This document shows, one piece after another, positions 8,273 to 16,490 of a DNA stretch of 25,863 nucleotides. Made by a program: the position numbers and the translations under genes. Positions within the stretch are counted from its first letter, which is position 1, and every line of letters begins with the position of its first letter. The DNA comes from Opitutia bacterium (GTDB lineage Bacteria > Verrucomicrobiota > Verrucomicrobiia > Opitutales > UBA953). Under the pieces are notes generated by a model, which searched no databases, was not told where the DNA came from, and worked only from the letters and a program-made list of their open reading frames with translations. Where the stretch lies: the NCBI GenBank assembly GCA_947463395.1, contig CANHRV010000005.1, forward strand, positions 1 through 25,863, written 5' to 3'.

Positions 8273-9325
8273 ATGACCGTCACTTGCCACTCTGGTTCCC
8301 GAGGAATGAGCGAAATAGCCGAAAAAAAGCCCACCAAGCCGGTGGTTTTAACCTGTGCCCAGCCCACTGGTAAACTTCACCTAGGTAATTATCTTGGTGC
8401 AGTATTAAACTGGGGAAGAATGCAGGATGATTATGAATGCTATTTTGGTATTGTTGATCAGCATGCGATTACCGTTCGACATGTTCCTGCTGAACTTCGA
8501 GAAAACACCTATTCTTGTTTAGCACAGTATGTTGCCTGTGGTTTGGATCCCGCACGCAGTCATTTATTTGCTCAGTCTCATGTGATTGGGCACAATGAGT
8601 TAGCTTGGATTTTGGGGTGTCTCTGTCCTTTAGGTCAGTTGGAGCGAATGACTCAATTTAAAGACAAAGCTCGGAAACAGGAGTCGGTCGATGCAGGCTT
8701 GCTTTACTATCCTGTATTAATGGCGGCCGATATTTTGTTATATAATGCAGAATGTGTTCCAGTGGGAGATGATCAAAAGCAACACTTAGAGTTGGCACGT
8801 GATTTGGCCGAAAAATTTAATCATCGTTATTCCGAGACTTTTAAAATCCCTGAGCCCTTCATCTCTAAGGTCGGCTCTCGCATTATGTCTTTGCAAGATC
8901 CGCTAGCGAAAATGTCGAAGTCCGACCCGAATCAAGGATCCACGGTTTATATTACTGACCGCCCCGAGGAGATTCGGAAAAAGATTATGTCGGCGGTGAC
9001 CGACTCGGGTAGTGAAGTGCGGGCGGGAGAAGATAAGCCAGGGGTAACTAATTTACTGACGATTCTCTCTGCTTGCACTGGGCGTTCGGTTTCGGCTCTT
9101 GAAAATGAATTTAACGGCAAGGGTTATGGTGATTTCAAGAAAGCTGTCGCCGAGGCCGTGATTGCCACCCTTGATCCCGTGCGTTTGCGCTACGATCAAT
9201 TAATCAAGGATCGCGATTCCTTGCATGCGATTTTTAAGTCAGGTGCCGAAGTTGCACAAAAAACAGCCTATCGTACGCTTTCGAAAGTTTACCGAAAGGT
9301 TGGCTTTGTGGAGCGTCCACGTTAA
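8273..9325 (+). CDS. trpS: Tryptophanyl-tRNA synthetase
   Basis: Class I aminoacyl-tRNA synthetase charging tRNA-Trp. The HIGH-type signature is PTGKLHLGNYLGA (HLGN at 36-39), and the KMSKS loop lies at 213-217 followed by DP. The intervening conserved block is intact: LERMTQFKDKA, then YPVLMAADILLY, then VPVGDDQKQHLELARDLA. Its 350 residues match the family's usual 330-350. The start is ambiguous: ATG at 8273 follows a weak GAAG and adds eleven residues, while ATG at 8306 (MSEIAEKKPTK) gives the more typical length but sits only one base behind GAGG. I kept the longer form, and the shorter is equally possible. It heads a likely operon with the two unrecognised genes downstream (gaps 27 and 6 bases). 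Confidence 0.95.
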   Translation: MTVTCHSGSRGMSEIAEKKPTKPVVLTCAQPTGKLHLGNYLGAVLNWGRMQDDYECYFGIVDQHAITVRHVPAELRENTYSCLAQYVACGLDPARSHLFAQSHVIGHNELAWILGCLCPLGQLERMTQFKDKARKQESVDAGLLYYPVLMAADILLYNAECVPVGDDQKQHLELARDLAEKFNHRYSETFKIPEPFISKVGSRIMSLQDPLAKMSKSDPNQGSTVYITDRPEEIRKKIMSAVTDSGSEVRAGEDKPGVTNLLTILSACTGRSVSALENEFNGKGYGDFKKAVAEAVIATLDPVRLRYDQLIKDRDSLHAIFKSGAEVAQKTAYRTLSKVYRKVGFVERPR

Positions 9326-9352
9326 AACCTTTTCACCCCAACACCCCTCAAC

Positions 9353-10438
9353 ATGTCACGCGAACTCGAAAAAATCCTCAAAGAAAAATGGTTTCTGGTA
9401 GCGGCCGACCTTATTGCGGTAATCGCTATCCTCTTGCTTGATCTCAATATGCGCGATGGCTTTGACGCCTTTCTTGCCGTGACGGGTATCATGGGTGCCT
9501 CCCTGATTGTAGTCGTGCCTGTTATTTTAGAGGGTGGAAATCAAAAAAATCGTTTAGCCGAGCAGGCGAGATTGCGTGCCGCTTTAAAAGAGGAGGTTGA
9601 TGCGCTGCGATTACAATGGCGCGAGGCAGACGAGCAGTATGCTCATCGATTTAAGGAAATTGAACAGATGGCTCGCAGTGCGAGTGAAGCTGTGGCCCAA
9701 CGCGCTTCGGTTGAAGTGAATTCACTCAAAGCGGCCAACGTTGCCTTGGAAACCAAAGTAAAGAATTTGGAAAAAGCTCTCGGTGGCTTAGAGGGTGGAG
9801 TGAAAAAGGAAAGCTTAGAGGAATTGAATGAGAAGATTGATACCTTAGCTCAGACCGTGCGTGGAGCAGTGGCTGATGGAGAAGAAGTCGCTGACGATTT
9901 GAAAAAAATTCGTGCGGACCTAAAAAAAGTTAATCAGCGTTTAGCCGATGCCGATGAGGCATTGGCGGCTTTGCGTGAATCGAGTCGCACTTCCGCACCT
10001 GCGCTATCCACTCCTGTGGCCTCTTCATCAACTTCAGAAGCCGAGTCAGAAGAGGAGTCGGATCTCTTAGCCTCGGCTGAAGAGGATGAAGAAATTGCCG
10101 AGGAAGAGGATTTAGATGAAGAAGAAGTGGAAGTCGTTTCTGACAAAGAGATTTCGGTTTCCAGTAGCGAAGCTTCGGGCACTTCCTTGATTATTAACTT
10201 AATGATTGGTATCGGAAATAAGCCGTTTGTTCGTGGAACTGGTCCAGGGTTGAGTTCGAGTAAAGGTGTGCCGATGAACTTTTTGGGCATCGGTCGTTGG
10301 CAATGGACCTCGCCTGACCCTGATGCACCCGTCACCATTGAGATTTGGAAAAACGATCAAGCTCCCCTCGGAGAACCTATCCATATTTCTGGCGGAGAAT
10401 CGATGGAAATTCAGGAGAGTCACTTCTCTGGTTCTTGA
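9353..10438 (+). CDS. Conserved membrane protein with coiled coil, acidic linker and C-terminal beta domain; function unknown
   Basis: I do not recognise a named function. The 361 residues show a clear modular build: a short charged N-terminus, two hydrophobic segments (about 13-30 and 38-59, likely a hairpin), and a long charged heptad-like region at about 65-210, probably a coiled coil. A Ser/Thr-rich stretch follows, then a strongly acidic linker at 229-262. A compact C-terminal domain at about 277-358 carries distinctive Gly and Trp positions (LIINLMIGIGNKPFVRGTGP, RWQWTSPDPDAPVTIEIWKN) and could be a small ligand- or partner-binding beta domain. Topology would leave the coiled coil and C-terminal domain on the same face of the membrane. 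It follows trpS by 27 bases and is followed 6 bases later by an exported protein. The ATG has a C-rich leader with no Shine-Dalgarno. Confidence 0.85.
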   Translation: MSRELEKILKEKWFLVAADLIAVIAILLLDLNMRDGFDAFLAVTGIMGASLIVVVPVILEGGNQKNRLAEQARLRAALKEEVDALRLQWREADEQYAHRFKEIEQMARSASEAVAQRASVEVNSLKAANVALETKVKNLEKALGGLEGGVKKESLEELNEKIDTLAQTVRGAVADGEEVADDLKKIRADLKKVNQRLADADEALAALRESSRTSAPALSTPVASSSTSEAESEEESDLLASAEEDEEIAEEEDLDEEEVEVVSDKEISVSSSEASGTSLIINLMIGIGNKPFVRGTGPGLSSSKGVPMNFLGIGRWQWTSPDPDAPVTIEIWKNDQAPLGEPIHISGGESMEIQESHFSGS

Positions 10439-10444
10439 TCTTTA

Positions 10445-11524
10445 ATGCGCAGGGTTTTTATCGTTTGGCTCGTGATGTTTTGTGCGCTGGCTCAGGCAGA
10501 TAGCCTGCCACCTGAGGAAAGAATTTTTCAAAACGAAACGAGTTTAGGTTTAATTTTAGGTCAAGATGTGACGGAAAATAGTTTCGTGGCTGCACATTGC
10601 GAAGCCCTGCAACGTTACCTACAGCAAGTTATCGTGATGCCTGAGCTACCGCCACCAGTCGCTCGCATCGAAATGCTTAACTCTGAACAAGCTCCTCCGC
10701 TGACCGTTTTAAGTAAAGGCGGAGTGGTTGTGGCACAGATTCGACTTCAGTCGGTAACGCAGGCTTCTTCGCAAGTGGCTGAAGCGGTCTCGCGTATCTG
10801 GTTGGGTCGAGCCGCAGTAGCGGCGGGCAAATCAATTGATGTGAGCCAACCTTGGTTGCGACAGGCGTTAAAAAGCGAAACCTTGGCGATGCTCAGACCC
10901 GCGATGGTCGATGCTTGGTACCGTCAGGGCCGTGCGACTGCACCAGCGCGTTTGCGAGATATCGTCGAAGGTAGGGCGCCAGATTTTGAAGCCTTTTTAT
11001 TTTGGCGAGCCTTGCGTGGCGAGTTGGGTAGTACGGCGGAACAAGTGCGTGTAATGATTGCTGTTTCGCGTGGCGAAGATGTTTTACGCGAAGTTCGCCC
11101 CACCAAACCTTGGGATGAGGAAGCGTGGTTGTTGGCTCGTGCTAACTTATTACTCACGCGTATGCCAGCGAGTTTAAGCGTGCAGGAGTCTGCTGACGCT
11201 TTACGTGATATTGCGCATTTTGTTTTTGATTTTGGAAAAGGTGACGCGGTATGGGACGGGCCAGCTTTGGTGCAACATCGTGAGGCCAAAGGGGTGAAAA
11301 TCGCCATGGCCGCTCGATGGACAGCTTTGCAGCGTGAAATTCTTCGGCAAAATCCCGTTTATCATAATGCTTGGCGTGCACTTGGATCGTGGCTGGAAAA
11401 TTTCGAGACAGCTAAGCCAGAGGAATTGAATGAACTATGGGGAAATTATTTACGTGAACGAGCCGCGGCAGAAACTTTACACCGTGAAGTGAAACAAGTG
11501 CTCGTGGATTCAACGAATCCATAA
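10445..11524 (+). CDS. Exported protein of unknown function
   Basis: The 359-residue product begins with a good Sec signal peptide: basic MRR, hydrophobic core VFIVWLVMFCALAQA, and likely cleavage after the AQA at about residue 18. The mature part is mixed alpha/beta and Trp-rich toward the C-terminus, with no enzyme motif I can name. The gene begins 6 bases after the preceding membrane/coiled-coil gene, so the two are very probably co-transcribed and may work together at the cell envelope. It ends at the strong hairpin at 11524-11551. The start was chosen because it is the only ATG that keeps the whole signal peptide. Coding character (codon use, length, lack of overlap) is convincing even without a family name. 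Confidence 0.82.
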   Translation: MRRVFIVWLVMFCALAQADSLPPEERIFQNETSLGLILGQDVTENSFVAAHCEALQRYLQQVIVMPELPPPVARIEMLNSEQAPPLTVLSKGGVVVAQIRLQSVTQASSQVAEAVSRIWLGRAAVAAGKSIDVSQPWLRQALKSETLAMLRPAMVDAWYRQGRATAPARLRDIVEGRAPDFEAFLFWRALRGELGSTAEQVRVMIAVSRGEDVLREVRPTKPWDEEAWLLARANLLLTRMPASLSVQESADALRDIAHFVFDFGKGDAVWDGPALVQHREAKGVKIAMAARWTALQREILRQNPVYHNAWRALGSWLENFETAKPEELNELWGNYLRERAAAETLHREVKQVLVDSTNP

Positions 11525-11551
11525 AAAAGGCCAGCGGATTTGCTGGCCTTT
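11524..11551. terminator. Bidirectional intrinsic terminator between convergent genes
   Basis: The stem AAAGGCCAGC (11526-11535) pairs with GCTGGCCTTT (11542-11551) around a 6-base loop. Read on the minus strand it is followed by six T, a strong terminator for the small gene at 11574-11837. On the plus strand the T-tract is short, so it is weaker there but sits directly after the stop at 11524. Confidence 0.88.
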
Positions 11552-11573
11552 GGAAGAGAAGAGAATCGATGAC

Positions 11574-11837
11574 TTACTGATTCGATTTTCCGGATTCGGT
11601 CTTTTGCAAAACTTGATCGGCAAGCGTTACGCGAAAAAGGGAGAGGGCGAGCCAGAAGACACCCGTGAGGCAAGCGGAGGCGTAGGCTGCACCGATGAGG
11701 ACGGCCGTTTCGCCAGACTCAACCCAGGGTACGTGTTTCTTGAGGACGAAGGTCATCCAACAAAAGAAGAGAAGGGACAGAACGATATCAATGATCGCAC
11801 CTTGTTTGGTGACCAACTTTGGCTTCAGGTTATCCAT
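11574..11837 (-). CDS. Small membrane protein, function unknown
   Basis: An 87-residue protein with two hydrophobic segments (about 14-32 and 44-66) separated by a short polar loop, and charged ends. I cannot assign a family. Support for it being real: it fills an otherwise empty interval, it ends 22 bases before a terminator whose T-run is optimal for its direction, and no competing frame is better. It diverges from ileS across 184 bases. The leader is AT-rich without a Shine-Dalgarno. A plus-strand reading frame overlapping it (11550-12050) runs through this terminator and into ileS, and I regard that as a shadow. Confidence 0.68.
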   Translation of the reverse strand: MDNLKPKLVTKQGAIIDIVLSLLFFCWMTFVLKKHVPWVESGETAVLIGAAYASACLTGVFWLALSLFRVTLADQVLQKTESGKSNQ

Positions 11838-12021
11838 GGGGCTGTTATTCGTGCTATTCCGCCCCCCGCTGTCAATCTTACCCGAATGAGAAAGTCGAAA
11901 GTGTCATTTTTTGGGTTTTTTACTATCTCCACCCTTGCTTCTCGGGCTAAGCCGTTCAGCCTGCCCGCCCGGACTGTTGATTGCTTTTCTATAACTATCC
12001 TCCTTTATTTTCCCTTCAAAT

Positions 12022-14847
12022 ATGGCCGAAGAGCTCAAGGACACTCTTAATCTTCCAGTTACAGACTTCCCCATGCGGGCGGGTTTAGCTGAGCGGGAGC
12101 CAGTGCGCGTGGTGCATTGGGATCGCACCAAACTTTATGAGCGAATTCAGGCACGAGCAAAAGGAAAGCCAGCCTTTGTTTTGCACGATGGACCTCCTTT
12201 TACGAATGGCGATGTACACATTGGTACAGCACTCAACAAACTTTTGAAGGACGCTATTTTGCGATACAAGTCGATGCGCGGCTATCGCACACCTTATGTT
12301 CCAGGGTGGGATTGTCACGGTCTGCCCATTGAGCATAAAGTGATGAAAGAGTTGCAGGCCAAAAAACAATCGCTCGATGCTCTCGGTGTTCGTAAAGCCT
12401 GTGCGGATTTTTCTGCGGCTTACATCGAAAAACAGCGCGGACAATTTCGTCGTCTCGGAATTTTGGCGGATTGGAAGTCGGAATACCGAACCATGGATCC
12501 TGCCTATGAGGCAGAAATCCTCAAAGGCTTTTCCAGCTTTGTTGAGCAAGGTTTGGTTTATCGATCCAAGAAGCCTGTTTATTGGTCTATTCCTTGTCAG
12601 ACTGCTTTAGCTGAAGCTGAAATCGAGTACTTAAATAAAAAGTCTCACTCCATCTGGGTTGCATTTCCTGTGTCTAATCCTGGGGCGAAAGGGTTACAGC
12701 CTGCGCATTCTCTTTCGGTGGTAATTTGGACGACGACTCCTTGGACTTTACCGGCCAATCTGGCAATCGCTGTTCACCCAGACCTCGATTATGTTGAAGT
12801 AAAGCACGGTGAAAAATCTTATTTAGTCGCACGTGCTCGTCGCGATGCGTTTGTCGCTGAGTGTGGTCTCGAGGGAGCCGTTGATGGCCAACTTTTCAAA
12901 GGAAAAGCGTTGGAAGGTTTGTTGGCCCGACATCCTTTTATCGAACGCGATTCGCCGATTGTATTAGCCGAGTATGTCACGACGGATGCTGGCTCGGGTT
13001 GTGTACATACCGCTCCAGGTCATGGCTTAGAAGACTTCCAAACGGGCAATAAATATGGATTGGAGCCTTATTGTCCGGTCCGTGATGACGGCACTTATGC
13101 CGATGATGGTCGTATGCCCAAAGAATTAGTCGGCGTCACCGTTTTTGAAACCGATGGAAAAAATCCGGCGAATATTGCTGTTCTTGGTTTATTGAAAGCT
13201 CGGGGTGCCTTACTAAAATCTCAAACTTTTGAACATCAGTATCCCCATTGCTGGCGTTCCAAAACCCCCGTTATTTTCCGTGCGCTCGATCAATGGTTTG
13301 TTGGTTTGGATCGAGGTGGACTGCGCGCAAAAGCTTTGGCGGCGGTAGCGCAAGTGAAATGGATTCCTGCCAGTGGAGAGAATCGTATTCGTGCAGCTTT
13401 AGAAGGAAGACCTGATTGGTGTATTTCTCGCCAGCGAGCCTGGGGTGTTCCGATTCCAGCTTTTGTTTCTAGTTCGACGGGTGAGTCTTATTTAGATGCT
13501 GGAGTGGTTCGTCACATTGCTCAACAGGTGGCGCAGAAGGGCAGTGATTGGTGGTGGTCTGCTTCTGTCGAAACTCTTTTACAAGGTGCACCTGTGCCTT
13601 CGAATTGGCCCAAAGATTTACGTAAAGGAACTGATACCCTGGATGTTTGGATTGATTCAGGTTCGAGTCATTTGGCGGTGTGTGCTCGCCACCCCGATTT
13701 GCATTGGCCAGCTGATTTATATTTAGAGGGCTCGGATCAACACCGCGGGTGGTTCCAGTCTTCTCTTTGGACCGCTATCGCCGTCAAAGGCTCGGCTCCT
13801 TATCGCCAAGTTTTAACTCACGGCTTTGTTGTGAATGAAAAGCGACAGAAGATTTCTAAGTCGGATAACTCTGGTAAGCCACAAACCGCTGATGATTATG
13901 TGAAAAAATATGGAGCGGATATCGTACGCCTGTGGGTCGCTTCTGAAAATTACCAAAGTGATATTCCGATTTCAGATGCCATTTTCGAAACGATTTCCAA
14001 TCAGTATCGAGGAATGCGCAATTCCTTGCGTTATCAGTTGGGCAATCTTTATGACTTCGATGCTTCTCGCGATGCCTTGCCTGTTGCTCGGTTAACTCCG
14101 ATTGATCGTTGGGTTTTAGTTGAGACAGCGCGTTTAATTCGTGAGGTTACCGATGCGTGTGAGCGAAATGAATTTCATCGAGCCGCCGCTGCCTTAGCGG
14201 CATTCACCACGAATACGCTTTCAGCGACCTACCATAATATTGTTAAGGATCGATTGTATACCTTGGCTCCGAATCATCCCGACCGTCGTTCAACGCAAAC
14301 GGCGATTGATACAGTTTTGAGGGTTTACCTAAAGTTGCTGGCGCCCTTTGTCCCCTTTACTGCCGACGAGGCTTGGTCTCATTTGTATGGACGTCAGGAG
14401 TATCTCGATGAGGTCAGTGTGCATTTGCAGGACTGGCCAGAAGTGGTGGCCGGATGGGAAGACGACAGTGGCTTGCAAGCGCATGCTGCCGTTGAGCGTA
14501 TTTTGGGCTTAGCCTCACAGGTCAATGTTCCGATGGAAAAGCTCCGCCAAGAGAAGAAAATCGGTCAATCCCTGGAGGCTGCGGTGGTGGTGGTTGGTGA
14601 TCCCGCCAGCGATGAATTCGCTCAATTATCCCAGTTTTCCGAGAATTTAGCCGAATATTGGATTGTTTCGGCTGTGACTTTGCAGCCTAAGGTGGGTGCT
14701 TCGCTCAGTTTTTCAGTGGAGCACGCTCCAGGCGTGCGCTGTCCTCGTTCCTGGCGTTGGGTTCCTACGCTTGTCGAGGCAGGAAAATACGGTATGGTCT
14801 CACCCCGCTGTCGAGAAGCGCTTGCGGCGAAGTATTCACTGACATAA
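12022..14847 (+). CDS. ileS: Isoleucyl-tRNA synthetase with altered C-terminal zinc ribbon
   Basis: Charges tRNA-Ile; its editing (CP1) domain clears mischarged valine. The 941 residues are normal for the bacterial type. HIGH-type motif is HIGT at 66-69 in DGPPFTNGDVHIGTALNK; the KMSKS loop is KISKS at 610-614. The editing domain includes the WTTTPWTLPANLAI stretch. The C-terminal zinc ribbon is unusual: bacterial IleRS normally has two C-x2-C pairs, but here the four positions read C907, S910, S927, C930 with spacing identical to E. coli, so two ligands are serines. The start ATG is preceded by a pyrimidine-rich leader without Shine-Dalgarno; a possible -10 TATAACT lies at 11990-11996 with no clear -35. 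It is followed 11 bases later by the DksA-like gene, and the cluster continues to lspA and a flavin reductase. Confidence 0.97.
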   Translation: MAEELKDTLNLPVTDFPMRAGLAEREPVRVVHWDRTKLYERIQARAKGKPAFVLHDGPPFTNGDVHIGTALNKLLKDAILRYKSMRGYRTPYVPGWDCHGLPIEHKVMKELQAKKQSLDALGVRKACADFSAAYIEKQRGQFRRLGILADWKSEYRTMDPAYEAEILKGFSSFVEQGLVYRSKKPVYWSIPCQTALAEAEIEYLNKKSHSIWVAFPVSNPGAKGLQPAHSLSVVIWTTTPWTLPANLAIAVHPDLDYVEVKHGEKSYLVARARRDAFVAECGLEGAVDGQLFKGKALEGLLARHPFIERDSPIVLAEYVTTDAGSGCVHTAPGHGLEDFQTGNKYGLEPYCPVRDDGTYADDGRMPKELVGVTVFETDGKNPANIAVLGLLKARGALLKSQTFEHQYPHCWRSKTPVIFRALDQWFVGLDRGGLRAKALAAVAQVKWIPASGENRIRAALEGRPDWCISRQRAWGVPIPAFVSSSTGESYLDAGVVRHIAQQVAQKGSDWWWSASVETLLQGAPVPSNWPKDLRKGTDTLDVWIDSGSSHLAVCARHPDLHWPADLYLEGSDQHRGWFQSSLWTAIAVKGSAPYRQVLTHGFVVNEKRQKISKSDNSGKPQTADDYVKKYGADIVRLWVASENYQSDIPISDAIFETISNQYRGMRNSLRYQLGNLYDFDASRDALPVARLTPIDRWVLVETARLIREVTDACERNEFHRAAAALAAFTTNTLSATYHNIVKDRLYTLAPNHPDRRSTQTAIDTVLRVYLKLLAPFVPFTADEAWSHLYGRQEYLDEVSVHLQDWPEVVAGWEDDSGLQAHAAVERILGLASQVNVPMEKLRQEKKIGQSLEAAVVVVGDPASDEFAQLSQFSENLAEYWIVSAVTLQPKVGASLSFSVEHAPGVRCPRSWRWVPTLVEAGKYGMVSPRCREALAAKYSLT

Positions 14848-14858
14848 ACTTTTCTTTC

Positions 14859-15923
14859 ATGCCTAAAAAATCTCCGTCCAAAAAGTCCGTGGCGAAAAAG
14901 CCTGCGGCCAAAGTGGTGTCCAAAAAGTCCGTGGCTCCTGCCAAGAAAGCAGTGGCAAAAAAACCTGTCGCAAAAACTCCTGTGGTGAAGCCAGCCAAAG
15001 CTCCGGCAAAGAAGTCGGTTCCCGTGGCCAAAGGACAAGCGATGAAACCGACGAGCGGTAAAGTGATTGCTCCCGCTAAAGGTAAAAAAGTTGAGGTAAA
15101 AGTTCCCGTAAAAGATCTCAAAGCTGAGCACGAAAAACAAAAGCAACTTTTAGATAATCACCGTAAGGGCCACCATCAGTCTTCGGAGATTGAAGCACCA
15201 CCTCCACCTAAGCGTCAGCATTACACCATTGAAGACGTACTTGCTTACCTAAAGAATCGTAAGAAAGAAGGAGCGAAACTAAATCTTTGGGTGCCTGATG
15301 AGGAGCGTAAGGCTCGGGAGAAGGCGGCCGTTGCTTCACGCGAAAAAGGAGTGAAGACGCACAGTATCGCTGCAGCTTCGATTGCAGATTTATTAGGTGG
15401 CAATAACCCTTTCCGTAAAGGCGGGTCGGTACAGGATGAATTACAGCAAATACCCGAAAAACTTCGTCGTTATTATCATTTACTCTTAGCGATGCGGGAA
15501 GCCATTCAGAAAGGATTAGCTTTCCATGCCGAAGAGGCTTTAAAGAAAAATGGTAAGGATGATGCAGGTGATCTCTCGGGATACTCTCAGCACTTGGCTG
15601 ATGCCGGAAGTGATACAGCCGATCGGGACTTCGCGCTTTCTTTGATTTCGAATGAACAAGAAGCCTTAAAGGAAATCGCGGATGCGATTACGCGGATGAA
15701 GAAGGGTACCTACGGTGTTTGCGAGATCACCTCTAAGCCGATTCCTCATGCCCGTTTGATGGCTGTACCTTTCACTCGCTACTCTCTGGAAGGCCAAAAA
15801 GAACTTGAGCGCAATCGTCGTGCTCACCGTCGCCGTGGAGGAAATCCCTTAGGCGAAATTGGTGATGAAGTAGGATTTGGCTCGGGTGGTGGCGGTGGTG
15901 AAGACGATTCCCCTGAGTCTTAA
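14859..15923 (+). CDS. DksA/TraR-like protein with histone H1-like lysine-rich N-terminal tail
   Basis: A 354-residue protein in two parts. Residues 1-85 are almost all Lys, Ala, Pro, Val and Ser in AKK/PAKK-type repeats, like bacterial histone H1-like tails, and likely bind DNA or RNA. After a linker (PPPPK near 114) comes a DksA/TraR-type module at about 190-325: a helical stretch, then YGVC, KPIPHARL, MAVPF. At the four zinc-finger positions of E. coli DksA (C114, C117, C135, C138) it has C288, T291, S309 and G312, so only one ligand survives. The C-terminus is Gly-rich and acidic. The start is ATG 14859, chosen over an upstream TTG-type start at 14757 that overlaps ileS, because the lysine tail begins there. 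Its stop overlaps the lspA start by one base (TAATG), which suggests translational coupling. Confidence 0.87.
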   Translation: MPKKSPSKKSVAKKPAAKVVSKKSVAPAKKAVAKKPVAKTPVVKPAKAPAKKSVPVAKGQAMKPTSGKVIAPAKGKKVEVKVPVKDLKAEHEKQKQLLDNHRKGHHQSSEIEAPPPPKRQHYTIEDVLAYLKNRKKEGAKLNLWVPDEERKAREKAAVASREKGVKTHSIAAASIADLLGGNNPFRKGGSVQDELQQIPEKLRRYYHLLLAMREAIQKGLAFHAEEALKKNGKDDAGDLSGYSQHLADAGSDTADRDFALSLISNEQEALKEIADAITRMKKGTYGVCEITSKPIPHARLMAVPFTRYSLEGQKELERNRRAHRRRGGNPLGEIGDEVGFGSGGGGGEDDSPES

Positions 15924-16489
15924 TGCCTAAGTTTCTCAGCTTCGAACGTTTTGCGCCCTACCGAAACTTTTGGGTAATCACCCTAAGTGTCTTGGTTTTT
16001 GATATTCTGACCAAGTATTGGGTGGTGCAGCATATCCCTTATGGAACTTATTTTTTAGAAGATCCCGATCGTCCGCCGATTGTTCTCTTTTCTCGATTTT
16101 GGTTAGTGCATGTCGGAAATAAAGGGGCTGCTTGGGGTTTAGGTTCACAGTATGATGTGCAACCAATTTTGGTTTTCTTGGCGTTAGCCGTCCTCGCGTT
16201 GATTTGGCGTTGGCGACACTCCTTGTTGCGCGAGTTAGCGGGTGGGCAAATCGCTTTTGGTTTATTCGTCGGAGGAACAATAGGAAATGTACGCGACCGT
16301 CTTTTTGGTGATCACGTCATTGATTTTATTGATATCCATTTACCTTATTATCGTTTCCCCGCTTTCAATGTTGCTGATGCCTGTATTTGTGTGGGTGTGG
16401 GGTTGTATTTATGGATGTCTTACCGTGACGATCGTTTACGTCGTGAGGCAATCGCGTCGCATGCTGGTGACGATTTAAGTAAAAATTAA
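15923..16489 (+). CDS. lspA: Lipoprotein signal peptidase (signal peptidase II)
   Basis: Inner-membrane aspartyl protease that removes the signal peptide from diacylglyceryl-modified prolipoproteins. It has 188 residues and about four membrane segments. The catalytic aspartates are D125 in GNVRDRLFG and D152 in FNVADACICVG, matching the family dyad; HVIDFID lies between them, and VGNKGAAWGLG (64-74) is the conserved loop, usually N-x-GAAFG. The N-terminal FDILTKYW includes the family's first conserved aspartate. The protein is somewhat longer than typical (about 160-170), mainly from its N-terminal and C-terminal extensions. It is translationally coupled to the DksA-like gene (overlap of one base) and followed one base later by the flavin reductase. 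A likely substrate, the lipoprotein at 18928-19212, is encoded further on in the window. Confidence 0.96.
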   Translation: MPKFLSFERFAPYRNFWVITLSVLVFDILTKYWVVQHIPYGTYFLEDPDRPPIVLFSRFWLVHVGNKGAAWGLGSQYDVQPILVFLALAVLALIWRWRHSLLRELAGGQIAFGLFVGGTIGNVRDRLFGDHVIDFIDIHLPYYRFPAFNVADACICVGVGLYLWMSYRDDRLRREAIASHAGDDLSKN

Positions 16490-16490
16490 A

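Noticed and set aside
9934..10338. Minus-strand Ser/Glu-rich frame opposite the acidic linker
   Set aside because: Antisense shadow of the GAA/GAG-rich acidic region of the coiled-coil protein.
11838..12021. T-box leader upstream of ileS
   Set aside because: No specifier hairpin, no T-box sequence and no terminator in these 184 bases; T-boxes are mainly a feature of Firmicutes.
11550..12050. Plus-strand frame between the terminator and ileS
   Set aside because: It starts within the terminator, runs antisense through the small membrane gene and overlaps the ileS start; composition is not protein-like.
14757..14858. A longer start for the DksA-like gene inside ileS
   Set aside because: It would begin at a TTG within the IleRS C-terminus and add 34 unrelated residues; ATG 14859 begins the lysine-rich tail cleanly.
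14622..15146. Minus-strand frame opposite the ileS end and the lysine tail (Phe/His/Arg-rich product)
   Set aside because: Low-complexity composition is the mirror of the Lys/Ala repeat coding on the other strand; no start context or homology.
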